Assembly (NCBI GenBank): GCA_035532555.1
Contig: DATKQS010000017.1
Coordinates: 30,680 to 94,679, forward strand
Direction of reading: 5' to 3'
Length of the DNA stretch: 64,000 nt
Source: Thermoplasmata archaeon
Lineage (GTDB): Archaea > Thermoplasmatota > Thermoplasmata > Lutacidiplasmatales > UBA184
Shown: in pieces, positions 1 to 7,985 of the stretch
Layout: the number at the start of each line of letters is the position of its first letter
Position numbering within the stretch: the stretch's first letter is position 1
Position numbers and translations under genes: made by a program
Notes under the pieces: model-generated
What the model was told of the DNA's origin: nothing
Database searches by the model: none
What the model saw: only the letters and a program-made list of their open reading frames with translations

Positions 1-429
1 GCAATGCCCGTGCCGAGTGTACGAGCACAAGCAGACGTCCGTCCAGATCACCAGATCCGGAGCCGCGCGCCGGATCGAGCGGATCGCACGGACGACGCTT
101 GAGTTCGAGCTCCACGCCTCGTGGCCATCGATCTCTTTTCGCTTCGGCAGGCCAAAGAGGAGCACCGCCGGTATCCTTTCGCGGAGGAGGTCCCGGGCGA
201 GCGTTCCCACCGTGTCCGTACCGTAGCGCAGGACCCCGGGGAGCGACGGGATCGCCTCGGGGCGTCCCTCCGAAGGGCGTAGGAACACGGGATACACGAG
301 GCGGGAGGGAGCGGCGCGGACCTCGGCGAAGAGCTCGCGGATCGCCGGGGTCGTACGAAGTCGTCGCATGCGTTCGGAGGAGGTCGCGCCCGATCGGGAT
401 CCGATGCGGGAAGAGTCAGTCCGTTGCAT
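1..429 (-). CDS. hemB: Porphobilinogen synthase (delta-aminolevulinate dehydratase), N-terminal part
   Basis: Condenses two 5-aminolevulinate molecules to porphobilinogen, the second committed step of tetrapyrrole synthesis. The gene runs off the window start, so only about 143 residues are visible. They contain family landmarks in order: RLVYPVFLRP, the SLPGVLRYG segment, the VLLFGLP strand and, at the very edge, DVCLCSYTRHGHC. The cysteines of that last motif are the zinc ligands of the zinc-dependent HemB type. I chose the ATG at 429, which overlaps the hemD stop by 14 bases and has a GGAGTG-like ribosome site upstream; an in-frame ATG at 369 is the alternative. It is the last visible gene of hemA-hemC-hemD-hemB. 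Confidence 0.9.
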   Translation of the reverse strand, partial: MQRTDSSRIGSRSGATSSERMRRLRTTPAIRELFAEVRAAPSRLVYPVFLRPSEGRPEAIPSLPGVLRYGTDTVGTLARDLLRERIPAVLLFGLPKRKEIDGHEAWSSNSSVVRAIRSIRRAAPDLVIWTDVCLCSYTRHGHC

Positions 430-1177
430 GGGCGAGCACTCCAAGAAGGTAGGGGGTAAAGCGTTGTACCGAGGCGGACGGAGCGACACCCACTTCGCGA
501 AGACCGTGACCCCGCGCCGCCTTCGCGGTGCGGGGACCGAGCACGACCCAGCGGGCCGACCGGGCCAGATGGCGAAAGGTGCCGAGACCCACCATCCGGC
601 GGAAGTGCGAGATCGCCGAGGGGCTCGCGGCGACCACGACCCGTGCCGCACGCGCCGACCGTTGCGCATCCGCGTCGAGCCGGGGACCCGGGCGGGTCCG
701 ATACACCAGCAAATCCAGCACCGCGTGCCCGCTTGCCGCGAGTTCTCGGCCGAAGCGGGGTCCCGCTCGATCCGATCGTGGAAGGACGATGCGTCGCCGA
801 CGCCCGGCGAGCGCGCGGCGCACGGGCTCGGCGCCTTCCCCGTTCGCACGCCGGACCCGAGCTACCCCGGCCTTTTTCAGCGCCCGTTCGGTCTCGGTCC
901 CGACGGCCCAGAACTCTACGGATGCGGATCGGAACCCGGCGTGTCGCAGCAGGGGGCGCACGAACGCCTCGACCGCTGCCTTGCTGGAGACCGCCACGGT
1001 ATCGAACGGGCCGAACCGCTCGAGCCGTCGGGCGATGTTCGCGCGGGCGGCCGGGGACGGGACTACGGTCTCGACCCTCTGGAGCCGAATGCCGTTGCGG
1101 GCCAGTTCAGCACCGAGAGTGGGCAGGGTCGTTCGAGAGGAAAGGAGCAGTACCGCAGGCGGCCGTCGGTCGGGCAC
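416..1177 (-). CDS. hemD: Uroporphyrinogen-III synthase
   Basis: Closes and rearranges hydroxymethylbilane to uroporphyrinogen III. HemD sequences diverge strongly, so the call rests on weak family features plus position between hemC and hemB. Visible features are the VLLLSSRTT start, a central segment with VAVSSKAAVEAF, IVLPRSDRAG at the hinge to the second lobe, and VVAASPSAISHF near the end. The predicted length of about 253 residues is normal for the family. I prefer the GTG at 1177, eight bases past the hemC stop and preceded by GGAAG. An upstream start at 1225 would overlap hemC by about 40 bases and add an atypical Arg/Ser-rich extension. Confidence 0.82.
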   Translation of the reverse strand: MPDRRPPAVLLLSSRTTLPTLGAELARNGIRLQRVETVVPSPAARANIARRLERFGPFDTVAVSSKAAVEAFVRPLLRHAGFRSASVEFWAVGTETERALKKAGVARVRRANGEGAEPVRRALAGRRRRIVLPRSDRAGPRFGRELAASGHAVLDLLVYRTRPGPRLDADAQRSARAARVVVAASPSAISHFRRMVGLGTFRHLARSARWVVLGPRTAKAARGHGLREVGVAPSASVQRFTPYLLGVLAHATD

Positions 1178-1184
1178 GATCTTC

Positions 1185-2093
1185 CTACCGGGCCACCTGC
1201 GCGAGGAGCTCCCGCGCCCCCGCATCGTTCAGCGCCTTCCCTACGCGTCGCCCGAGGCTTGCGGCCCGGCCGAGAGAGTCACTCCCACGCGCGGCGAGTG
1301 TGATCGTTCCATCGGGAGACAGGACCTCCGCCCTCAGAACCAGTCCACCGGAGCGAACCGTGGCCAGTGCCCCGAGAGGCAGGTTGCAGTCGCCGCCCAC
1401 CGCGGCGGCGAGTTCCCTCTCGGCGGTCACCGCCGCACGGACCGCGGGAGCGTCGAGTCGGGCGGCGATTCGGGCGACCCGCCGGTCCCCCCGTCTCGCC
1501 TCGAGCGCGAGGGCCCCTTGTCCGGGGGCCGGAAGGAAACGGGTGCTCGGGAGGATGCCGGAGATCTCCGATTGCCGACCCAGCCGGGCGATCCCCGCCA
1601 CCGCGACGAGGATGGCGTCGATCCTTCGGGTGCGGACGAGGCCGATGCGTGTGTCGACATTGCCTCGTACCTCTTGGACGCGGAGATCGGGACGCCATCG
1701 GAGCAGCTGAGCTCTCCGTCGTAGGCTGCTCGATCCGACCCGGGCTCGCGGTGGGAGCCGCATCGCGTTCAGGCCCTTGCGTGCGACGAGGCAGTCGCGG
1801 GCATCGGCCCGGGGCGGATAGGCCACGATCGTGAACGGGAGTAGGGTTCGTGCGGGGAGGTCCTTCGCGCTGTGAACGGCGAGATCGATCCGATGACGAT
1901 TGAGCATCCGTTCGAAGATGCCCGTGAAGTCCGGGGAGGAACCTCCGGAGCGGTCCCGGTCTCCCGCGCTCTCGACCGCGACCACCTCGAAGGTGGCGCT
2001 TGGATCTGCCCGACGCAGGCGACGCACCACGAGTTCGGTCTGTGCGCGCGCGAGCGGGCTTCGGCGCGTTCCGACCCGGATCGGGTCGCTCAC
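1185..2093 (-). CDS. hemC: Hydroxymethylbilane synthase (porphobilinogen deaminase)
   Basis: Polymerises four porphobilinogens into hydroxymethylbilane. The 302-residue length is standard. Visible motifs are RVGTRRSPLARAQT at the N terminus, DLAVHSAKDLP around residue 75, the arginine-rich substrate-binding segment VGSSSLRRRAQL near 120, PAPGQGALALE near 190, and the dipyrromethane-attachment cysteine C236 in GGDCNLPLGA. The ATG overlaps the hemA stop as ATGA, indicating translational coupling. Confidence 0.96.
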   Translation of the reverse strand: MSDPIRVGTRRSPLARAQTELVVRRLRRADPSATFEVVAVESAGDRDRSGGSSPDFTGIFERMLNRHRIDLAVHSAKDLPARTLLPFTIVAYPPRADARDCLVARKGLNAMRLPPRARVGSSSLRRRAQLLRWRPDLRVQEVRGNVDTRIGLVRTRRIDAILVAVAGIARLGRQSEISGILPSTRFLPAPGQGALALEARRGDRRVARIAARLDAPAVRAAVTAERELAAAVGGDCNLPLGALATVRSGGLVLRAEVLSPDGTITLAARGSDSLGRAASLGRRVGKALNDAGARELLAQVAR

Positions 2094-3391
2094 AGTCCGT
2101 CGGGATCGATTCGGTACAGGGCGAGCGCGAAACGACGCAGCCGATCGGCCTCGGCTCCCGGGGGAAGCTCGCGCACGCGTTCGGTCGGCTCGCGGAGCAG
2201 TTGTGCGACCAGCCGGCGGGTCATCCGATCGACGGCCATCCGCTGCTCCGGGGTCAGCGCGCCGAGGAACCTATCGGCGGTCTCGAGCTCGGCGGTACGG
2301 ATCGCCTCCCCGTGCCGCCACACGGCGTCGATCCAAGGCTCGAGCAGCGTGCGCTCCAGTTCGATCCACGAGGCCCGAGCGCGATCGGCGACGTGCCGTT
2401 CGAGCGTGTCGGTCTCTCCGCCTCCCACCGCACCGACGCGGAGGTCTTCGAGGTCGAGGAGCCGGATCCGCGGATCGGCGCGGACCTGGGGATCCACGTT
2501 GCGTGGGACGCCCAGATCGATGAGGAGGAGCGGACCGGTCGGATCTCCGAGGTCCGCGAGGCCGATGATCCGTCCACCGGACTTCGCGGCCGTCACGACC
2601 GCATCGGAGAGATGGATCTCCTGGGAGAGATGGGAGACGCTCGCCGCGCGCGCCCCCGTGGCCCGAAGGAAGTCCTCGGAAGGAGGTGCGGAGCGGTACA
2701 GCAAGGTCACCCGGGCGTACGAGGCGAGCGCCTCGGCCAGCTGGCGGCCGACAACCCCCGCCCCGACCACCACCACTCGGGGGAACGGTCGCGCGACCTC
2801 CTCCAGCAGCCGGGTGGCCGCCACGGCGGCGATCGATCGATGGGACGGAACGTCCGGCGCGATCGACTCCGCGGCCTCGACCGCGGAGTTCAGCACCCCA
2901 CGCAACACCGGCCGCGGGTAGCGGCTCCGGACGCTGTGAGCGGCCCGGCGCACCTGCTCGCGCACCTCGCGCTCGCCGACCGCGAGCGACTCGAGCCCCG
3001 CGCTGACCCGGTAGACGTGGTTCACCGCCTCCGGGCCGACCCGGACGGTCCAGGCGGCCGGCGGACCGGGGAGGAGTTCCTGCCAACGTCGAGTGGCCTC
3101 GGGCGTTCGTACCAACACGATGAGCTCGACGCGGTGGCAGGTGCGCAGTACTCCGATCTCCTCGGTGCCGGGGATCGACGCCCAGGCGCCCTCGACCCAC
3201 TCCCAGGTGATCGCCCGGGCGACGGTCTCGAGTTCGTCGATCGATGCCCGGCCCAGGCTCATCCCGAGCACCGCCACATTCAGGGGCGGTCCCTCGTGCT
3301 CGGACAGGGCGGGGTGGCCCTCCGCGGGTGCGGTGCGGGGAGGTTCATCTCCGCGATTCCGCGTTCCAACTGACCGAGAGCTCGACGGCAC
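2090..3391 (-). CDS. hemA: Glutamyl-tRNA reductase
   Basis: Reduces glutamyl-tRNA(Glu) to glutamate-1-semialdehyde, the entry step of the C5 tetrapyrrole pathway. The 433-residue protein has the catalytic cysteine C85 in LRTCHRVEL (family consensus TCNR.E), the SAGLESLAVGE block, and a Rossmann NADPH site VVVVGAGVVGRQL near 205-220. The ~35 residues before LNVAVLGMSLG are low-complexity and may be dispensable. The GTG start at 3391 follows a GAGGT ribosome site and lies about 45 bp downstream of a minus-strand ATAAAG box. It is the first gene of hemA-C-D-B. No hemL lies in the window; it may be elsewhere in the genome. Confidence 0.93.
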   Translation of the reverse strand: MPSSSRSVGTRNRGDEPPRTAPAEGHPALSEHEGPPLNVAVLGMSLGRASIDELETVARAITWEWVEGAWASIPGTEEIGVLRTCHRVELIVLVRTPEATRRWQELLPGPPAAWTVRVGPEAVNHVYRVSAGLESLAVGEREVREQVRRAAHSVRSRYPRPVLRGVLNSAVEAAESIAPDVPSHRSIAAVAATRLLEEVARPFPRVVVVGAGVVGRQLAEALASYARVTLLYRSAPPSEDFLRATGARAASVSHLSQEIHLSDAVVTAAKSGGRIIGLADLGDPTGPLLLIDLGVPRNVDPQVRADPRIRLLDLEDLRVGAVGGGETDTLERHVADRARASWIELERTLLEPWIDAVWRHGEAIRTAELETADRFLGALTPEQRMAVDRMTRRLVAQLLREPTERVRELPPGAEADRLRRFALALYRIDPDGL

Positions 3392-3410
3392 TACGACCTC
3401 GGGGCACGGG

Positions 3411-3444
3411 GCCCAAAGGGCCCAGCTATCTGGGCTTTATGGGC
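3411..3444 (-). promoter_or_regulatory. hemA promoter with two adjoining palindromes
   Basis: On the minus strand an ATAAAG box (3435-3440) lies upstream of hemA. Between it and the start codon are two perfect inverted repeats that share their junction: GCCC-AAA-GGGC (3411-3421) and GCCCAG-CTAT-CTGGGC (3420-3435). They would cover the region from TATA box to the expected transcription start near 3413, the usual position for an archaeal repressor site. The binding protein is unknown. Confidence 0.5.
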
Positions 3445-3550
3445 GTGGGTACAAACTATCGAGGAGCTCGCGGTCCGGCCCCGCCGCGGGCCGGTTACTG
3501 TCGCTACCGCGGCTTCGCAGAGCTTAAACCATGAGGCGTGGTGATTACCC

Positions 3551-3952
3551 GTGGAGACAACGACCGTGATCGCGATCGAGATGAAGCCGGCAGCCGCCGA
3601 CCAGGTCAAGCAACTGATCCGTGGACAGAAGCCCGAGATTGCCGTGCGGGTCTACGCCCAGCCCGGCGGTGGGGGATGCGGGGGTGGATCGCACGTGCAG
3701 TTCGGGATGGCGTTCGCCAAGCCCCGCGCCGATGACGAGGTCATCACCCTCGGCGATCTTCGAGTGATCATCGACCCGTCGTCCGTCAAGTACGTCAACG
3801 GAGCGGTCATCGACTACGTCGAGAATCTCAACGAATCCGGTTTCAAGATCACCAACCCCAGCCTCCCCGATGCCGACGCGGCGGGCGAGGCGGGCGGATG
3901 CGGGTCCTGCGGATCGAACTCTGCCAACGGTGGCGGGTGCGGCTGCGGCTGA
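3551..3952 (+). CDS. HesB/IscA-family A-type iron-sulfur cluster carrier
   Basis: A-type carriers hold and deliver Fe-S clusters through three cysteines. The N-terminal ~100 residues match the fold: the first cysteine in GGGGCGGGSHVQFGMAF (about residues 37-53), then DLRVIIDPSSVKYVNGAVIDYVE, then the pre-terminal FKITNP. The C-terminal tail is unusual: instead of a compact CxCG end it is a Gly-rich stretch with CGSC and, at the end, CGCG. The start is a GTG about 25 bp after a CTTAAA box (near 3525), consistent with leaderless translation. Divergent from hemA across about 160 bp. Confidence 0.87.
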   Translation: METTTVIAIEMKPAAADQVKQLIRGQKPEIAVRVYAQPGGGGCGGGSHVQFGMAFAKPRADDEVITLGDLRVIIDPSSVKYVNGAVIDYVENLNESGFKITNPSLPDADAAGEAGGCGSCGSNSANGGGCGCG

Positions 3953-4046
3953 ACGGAACCCTGACGAGCGGAAGCGGTCCGACCCGCACCCGAAGCGCGC
4001 CCCTCGCGGGGAACGGTAGGGTCCCTCGATATCGAACCACGGGCGG

Positions 4047-4997
4047 ATGCCCGGCCCGGCGGCCGATGTGAGCGCCGAACCGCTCGTAGCACGCGATCTC
4101 CGCAAGGTCTACACGACCCGCGGCTCGCCGCCGGTCGAGGCGCTCTCGGGAGTCTCTATCGAGGTCCGAGCCCGCGAACGGATCGCGCTCCTCGGAAGGA
4201 ACGGGGCCGGGAAGACGACGTTCCTGAAGATCGCCTCCACGCTCCTCCGTCCGACCTCGGGCACGATCGAGATCTTCGGGCACGACGCCGACCGCAATCC
4301 GGACCGCGCCCGGCCGCTGATCGCGGTCGTCCCGCAGGAGGGTAAGCCGTTCTTCCACCTCACCCCGCGCGAGCAGATCTACACGTACCTGCGGACCCGG
4401 GGGCTGAGCCGGGAGGTGGCCCAGACGCGCACCGCGACCGCGCTGGACCAGATGGGGCTCGAGGAGGTCCAGGACCGCCTCGCGATCACGCTCTCGGGCG
4501 GACAGCGCCAGAGGACGATGGTGGCGACCGTGATCGCCACGCACGCGCCGCTGCTCTTCCTGGACGAGCCGACGATCGGGATGGATCCCTTCGCGCGCCG
4601 GGCCGTCTGGGCCGCGCTACGCGAACTGACGCGGATGGGCTCGACGATGCTGCTGACGACCCACTACCTCGACGAGGCGGACGCGCTCAGCGATCGCCTG
4701 TACATCATCGAGCGGGGACGGGTGCTGATGGAAGGGACCGCCGAGGAGCTCAAACGCTCGGTCGGTGGGACCCTGAAGGTCACGATCGCCGGGCAGACCC
4801 AGCATATGGACCTGTTCCGTTCCTTCGGCACGGTGATGACGGACGGCACCTCCCTTACGGTCATCGTTCAGCCGGATTCCCTCGGCGAACTGATGGCGAT
4901 CGCGGTCCGGGAGCGCCTGACGACGACCGTCGGGCCCGTGACCCTGGAAGAGGCGTTCATGCGCGCGGTGGGGCGCTCGATCAATGAGGACGAGTGA
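4047..4997 (+). CDS. ABC transporter ATP-binding protein (exporter type)
   Basis: Nucleotide-binding subunit of an ABC-2 type exporter encoded with the two following permeases. Visible motifs are Walker A GRNGAGKT (about residues 49-56), the Q-loop in VVPQEG, signature LSGGQRQR, Walker B LLFLDEP, the D-loop GMDPFARR and the switch histidine in LTTHYLDEAD. The ~80 residues after the core are typical of the DrrA/CcmA-like group. The stop overlaps the start of permease 1. A GTG at 4068 is an alternative start. The substrate cannot be read from sequence. Confidence 0.92.
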   Translation: MPGPAADVSAEPLVARDLRKVYTTRGSPPVEALSGVSIEVRARERIALLGRNGAGKTTFLKIASTLLRPTSGTIEIFGHDADRNPDRARPLIAVVPQEGKPFFHLTPREQIYTYLRTRGLSREVAQTRTATALDQMGLEEVQDRLAITLSGGQRQRTMVATVIATHAPLLFLDEPTIGMDPFARRAVWAALRELTRMGSTMLLTTHYLDEADALSDRLYIIERGRVLMEGTAEELKRSVGGTLKVTIAGQTQHMDLFRSFGTVMTDGTSLTVIVQPDSLGELMAIAVRERLTTTVGPVTLEEAFMRAVGRSINEDE

Positions 4998-5748
4998 GTC
5001 CCCCGCCCCGTACCGGGCCTTCCGGGGGCTGTCCGCGTTCTTCTGGACGGAGGTGCGGGTCCAGTCGCACGAATCGACCGCGATGGCGACCTCGATGGTC
5101 GTCCAGGGAGTGCTCCTCGTCTTCGTCTTCATCCTCGATCGCAGCCTCCTTCCCGTCGCTTTCCTCGGCGCGATCATCTTCTCGATGTTCACGATGGGCC
5201 AGCGCCTCCTCAACGAGGCCGCCTACGTGCGGATCGACCACAAGGCCACCGATCTCTACCTCGCCTCCCCCCTGACCCCCGAGGCGTTCTTCCTGGGGAT
5301 GGCGGCGGGCGTGATGCTCGTCTATCTCACTCCGGTCATCCTCCTGTTCGTCTTCGCCGAGATCGTCGTCGGCTACTCCGTGCCGACGGTCCTCCTGCTG
5401 GCCGGCACCGGCGCCCTCGTCTGGCTGTTCTCGGCATCGTTCGGATACGTCATCTCGACGTTCTTCCGCGATAACCGCGCAATCTGGGCGTACGCGAGCC
5501 TCATTTTCAACGGGTTCGGCGTGCTGCCGCCCGTCTTCTACCCGCTGTCTTACTTCCCGGTGGCGTTGCAGCCCATCGCTCTGATGCTCCCCCCGAGCGC
5601 CGCGACCGCACTCCTCCAAGTCTCGATCGGCGTCACGAGCCTCTCGACCGGCGCGATCGCCCTCGCCGCGAGCGCGCTCGTTGCGGAAACGCTCGCGATG
5701 TTCCTGTTCACGATCTACTGGGCCCGCCGCAAGGTCCGGGAGGACTAG
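4984..5748 (+). CDS. ABC-2 type transporter permease 1
   Basis: Integral membrane subunit of the exporter with the upstream ATPase. The 254-residue protein has about six hydrophobic segments, including VLLVFVFILDRSLLPVAFLG, GVMLVYLTPVILLFVF and VLLLAGTGALVWLFSAS, and the ABC-2 pattern of a 'GVLPPVFYPLSYFP' loop before the last two helices. The start overlaps the ATPase gene by 14 bases, and the next permease begins 3 bases after the stop. Two different permeases imply a heterodimeric membrane domain. Confidence 0.88.
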   Translation: MRTSESPAPYRAFRGLSAFFWTEVRVQSHESTAMATSMVVQGVLLVFVFILDRSLLPVAFLGAIIFSMFTMGQRLLNEAAYVRIDHKATDLYLASPLTPEAFFLGMAAGVMLVYLTPVILLFVFAEIVVGYSVPTVLLLAGTGALVWLFSASFGYVISTFFRDNRAIWAYASLIFNGFGVLPPVFYPLSYFPVALQPIALMLPPSAATALLQVSIGVTSLSTGAIALAASALVAETLAMFLFTIYWARRKVRED

Positions 5749-5750
5749 GC

Positions 5751-6530
5751 ATGGCCACCGCGACGGGGGAGCCGGTCGTCGCCCAGCGAGGCCGCGCGCT
5801 GCCCGCGTTCGCCATCATCGGCTGGAGGTGGATCGGCCGGAGCCCGGCGGTCGCCATCGCGCCGATCCTCCTCCCGTTCATCTTCCTGTACTTCCTGAGC
5901 CTGATCTCCCCTCCGTCCCTCCTCCCCCTCGAGATTGTGGGGGCGATGCTGTTCACGATGCAGAACATCGGCAGCTGGGTCCTCGGGGACAGCGCGATCT
6001 GGCGGATCGAGTGCTCGCTTCAGGACATGTTCGTGGCGAGTCCGCTGGGCCGGATCCGCTACCTGTTCGGGATTGCGTTCTCGAACCTGATCGCGATGGT
6101 CCCGGCGCTCGTCGTGCTCGTGGCCCTCCTCTACTTCGAGCTCGGCCGCAACGGGATGGCGTTCACCCCGTTCGCCGGCCTCGTCCTAGTGGGCGCGCTC
6201 GCGGTGATGTGGGCATTGTTCAGCGCGGTCGGCATCAGCGTGTCGAGCCGCGTCAAGACCCAGCGCGCCATCTACCCCGTGGGGAATCTCACGTTCACGA
6301 TCCTCGGGATGCTCTCCCCCTTGTACTACCCGCTCACTTCGCTGCCGCCGGTTTGGCAGGACATGGCGCGGTTCCTGCCCACCACCTACGCGGCGCTCCT
6401 GGTCCAGGGGGCCTTCGGCATCACCCCGGCGACGCCCCCGGAGATGGCCCTCTACGCCGGCCTGTTGCTCCTGAGCGCGACCGTGGGGATCGTGCTCGCG
6501 CTGAGGATGTACAAGTGGGGGACGGAGTGA
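5751..6530 (+). CDS. ABC-2 type transporter permease 2
   Basis: Second membrane subunit of the exporter. The 259-residue protein has about six membrane segments (for example AIAPILLPFIFLYFLSLI and LVGALAVMWALFSAVGISV) and the matching loop LGMLSPLYYPLTSLPPVWQ that pairs it with permease 1 as an ABC-2 family member. It is spaced 3 bases from permease 1 and followed 3 bases later by a possible small Cys-rich gene. Confidence 0.88.
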   Translation: MATATGEPVVAQRGRALPAFAIIGWRWIGRSPAVAIAPILLPFIFLYFLSLISPPSLLPLEIVGAMLFTMQNIGSWVLGDSAIWRIECSLQDMFVASPLGRIRYLFGIAFSNLIAMVPALVVLVALLYFELGRNGMAFTPFAGLVLVGALAVMWALFSAVGISVSSRVKTQRAIYPVGNLTFTILGMLSPLYYPLTSLPPVWQDMARFLPTTYAALLVQGAFGITPATPPEMALYAGLLLLSATVGIVLALRMYKWGTE

Positions 6531-6533
6531 GCC

Positions 6534-6695
6534 GTGGAACCCAAATGTTCATGCCCCCGCGCGCCATGCACCCTGCGGTGCGTCCCGAGCAGCAACACCT
6601 CCGACATCTTTCGCTCCGACGCTCCCGACGGCTCGGCCGGCCGTTTCCTCTCCGTTCCCCTCGGGGGTATGGAAGGTAGGAGCACCGATCGATGA
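6534..6695 (+). CDS. Possible 53-residue cysteine-rich small protein
   Basis: A short reading frame fills the gap between the exporter permease and aIF1. It opens with GTG three bases after the permease stop and closes with a TGA that overlaps the aIF1 start as ATGA. That coupling geometry is common among real neighbours in this window. The N terminus carries four cysteines in MEPKCSCPRAPCTLRC, which could bind a metal; the rest is polar with no recognised fold. I do not recognise a family. It could be chance, since the GC-rich sequence leaves many frames open. Confidence 0.35.
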   Translation: MEPKCSCPRAPCTLRCVPSSNTSDIFRSDAPDGSAGRFLSVPLGGMEGRSTDR

Positions 6696-7009
6696 GTCCC
6701 GACGAGTTCGACGAGATTCTCTCCGCGCTCGATCGCGAGACGGCCCGGATACGCGTGCGAGCCGAGCCGCGACGCTACAACAAACCCGCGACCGTGATCT
6801 CGGGGTTCCCCCCAGGGGTGGACCTCGCCGAGACGACGCGGGCCCTGAAGAACCGGCTGGCCACGGGGGGGAGCGTCGTCGATGGGGAGGTCTACCTGCA
6901 GGGGGACCACCGAGCACGGATCCGGGACGAGCTGGCCCGCCTCGGCTTCGATCCGGAGACGATCGAGATTTCGGACGCCGCTCTGCCGAAACGCGGACGG
7001 CGCGGCTAG
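6692..7009 (+). CDS. Translation initiation factor aIF1 (SUI1/eIF1 family)
   Basis: SUI1 proteins bind the small ribosomal subunit and enforce start-codon fidelity. The 105-residue protein shows the family core: IRVRAEPRRYNKPATVISGF, then LAETTRALKNRLATGGSV, then the closing strand GEVYLQGDHRARIRDEL and a short basic tail. Length and motif order match archaeal aIF1. The start ATG forms an ATGA overlap with the possible small gene upstream. Confidence 0.92.
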   Translation: MSPDEFDEILSALDRETARIRVRAEPRRYNKPATVISGFPPGVDLAETTRALKNRLATGGSVVDGEVYLQGDHRARIRDELARLGFDPETIEISDAALPKRGRRG

Positions 7010-7123
7010 GCCCGGGGAGTCCCGCCCGGGGGCGATGGCGGGGCCGATCCGGCCGCGGATCGCCCCCGCCCGGGGCAACCGCTTGCCCTAATATCCCCCC
7101 GCGCTCGGCTGGGAGGAGCTCGT

Positions 7124-7981
7124 ATGGCGAACTATGCACACCCTGACGTCTTGGTCGACACGGAATGGGTGCTCGCGCACCACAAGGACCCGAAGGTCCG
7201 CGTCGCGGAGGTCGATTACGACCCTTCGGCGAACTACGAACAGGGGCACGTCCCCGGCGCGGTCCTCTTCGACTGGCGCAAGGACATCAATGACCCCGTA
7301 GCGCGCGACATCCTCTCCCAGCAGGCCCTGACGGAGCTGTTCCGTCGGGCGGGGATCGACGACGACACGACGGTCGTCCTGTACGGGGACTTCAACAACT
7401 GGTTCGCCGCGTTTGCCTTCTGGGTGTTCGCCTACTACGGGACGAAGCACGTCAAGATCCTGAACGGTGGCCGCAAGAAGTGGATCGCCGAGGACAAACC
7501 GCTCAGCAAGGACCCCCCGAAGCACCCCGCGGGTCACTTCACGGCGGCGGCGCCCAACCCGAAGCTGCGTGCCTACATGGACGATGTGCGCACGTCGCTG
7601 CCCGAGGTCAAGGCGGGGAAGTTCATCCTCATCGACGTGCGCGGACCGAAGGAGTTCTCCGGGGAGATCACCGCGCCGCCGGAGTACCCGACGGAGCACG
7701 CGCAGCGCGGGGGCCACATCCCCGGCGCGAAGAACATCCCGTGGGCCCAGGCGGTCAACGAGGACGGCACGTTCAAGTCCCGCGAGCAGCTCGAGGAGCT
7801 CTACGGCTCGAAGGGCGTCAAGTCCGAGACCCCCGTGGTCACGTACTGCCGGATCGGCGAGCGGTCGAGCCACACCTGGTTCGTCCTGACCTACCTGCTC
7901 GGGTACCCGAACGTGCGGAACTACGACGGCTCGTGGACCGAGTGGGGCAATCTCATCCGAACGCCGATCGAGAAGCCGTAA
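7124..7981 (+). CDS. Thiosulfate sulfurtransferase (two-domain rhodanese)
   Basis: Transfers sulfane sulfur from thiosulfate or a similar donor to an acceptor thiol via a cysteine persulfide. Two rhodanese domains are present. In the N-terminal one the active-site position is replaced (VVLYGDFNNWF, no cysteine). The C-terminal one has the active loop TYCRIGERSSHTW with the catalytic cysteine near residue 242. The 285-residue length is normal for the TST/MST family, and the CRIGERS loop favours thiosulfate over mercaptopyruvate. A TATA-like CTAATATCC and a GGGAGGAG ribosome site precede the ATG. It faces the GcvH/TusA-like gene with a 4-base gap between stops. Confidence 0.94.
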   Translation: MANYAHPDVLVDTEWVLAHHKDPKVRVAEVDYDPSANYEQGHVPGAVLFDWRKDINDPVARDILSQQALTELFRRAGIDDDTTVVLYGDFNNWFAAFAFWVFAYYGTKHVKILNGGRKKWIAEDKPLSKDPPKHPAGHFTAAAPNPKLRAYMDDVRTSLPEVKAGKFILIDVRGPKEFSGEITAPPEYPTEHAQRGGHIPGAKNIPWAQAVNEDGTFKSREQLEELYGSKGVKSETPVVTYCRIGERSSHTWFVLTYLLGYPNVRNYDGSWTEWGNLIRTPIEKP

Positions 7982-7985
7982 TGCG

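Noticed and set aside
368..1303. Long plus-strand reading frames over the hem genes
   Set aside because: Antisense to hemD/hemC, Arg/Pro/Gly-rich with no family features; a by-product of high GC.
4981..5619. Minus-strand 212-residue frame rich in Glu/Arg/Asp
   Set aside because: It lies antisense to the ABC permease, whose hydrophobic codons give charged residues on the other strand.
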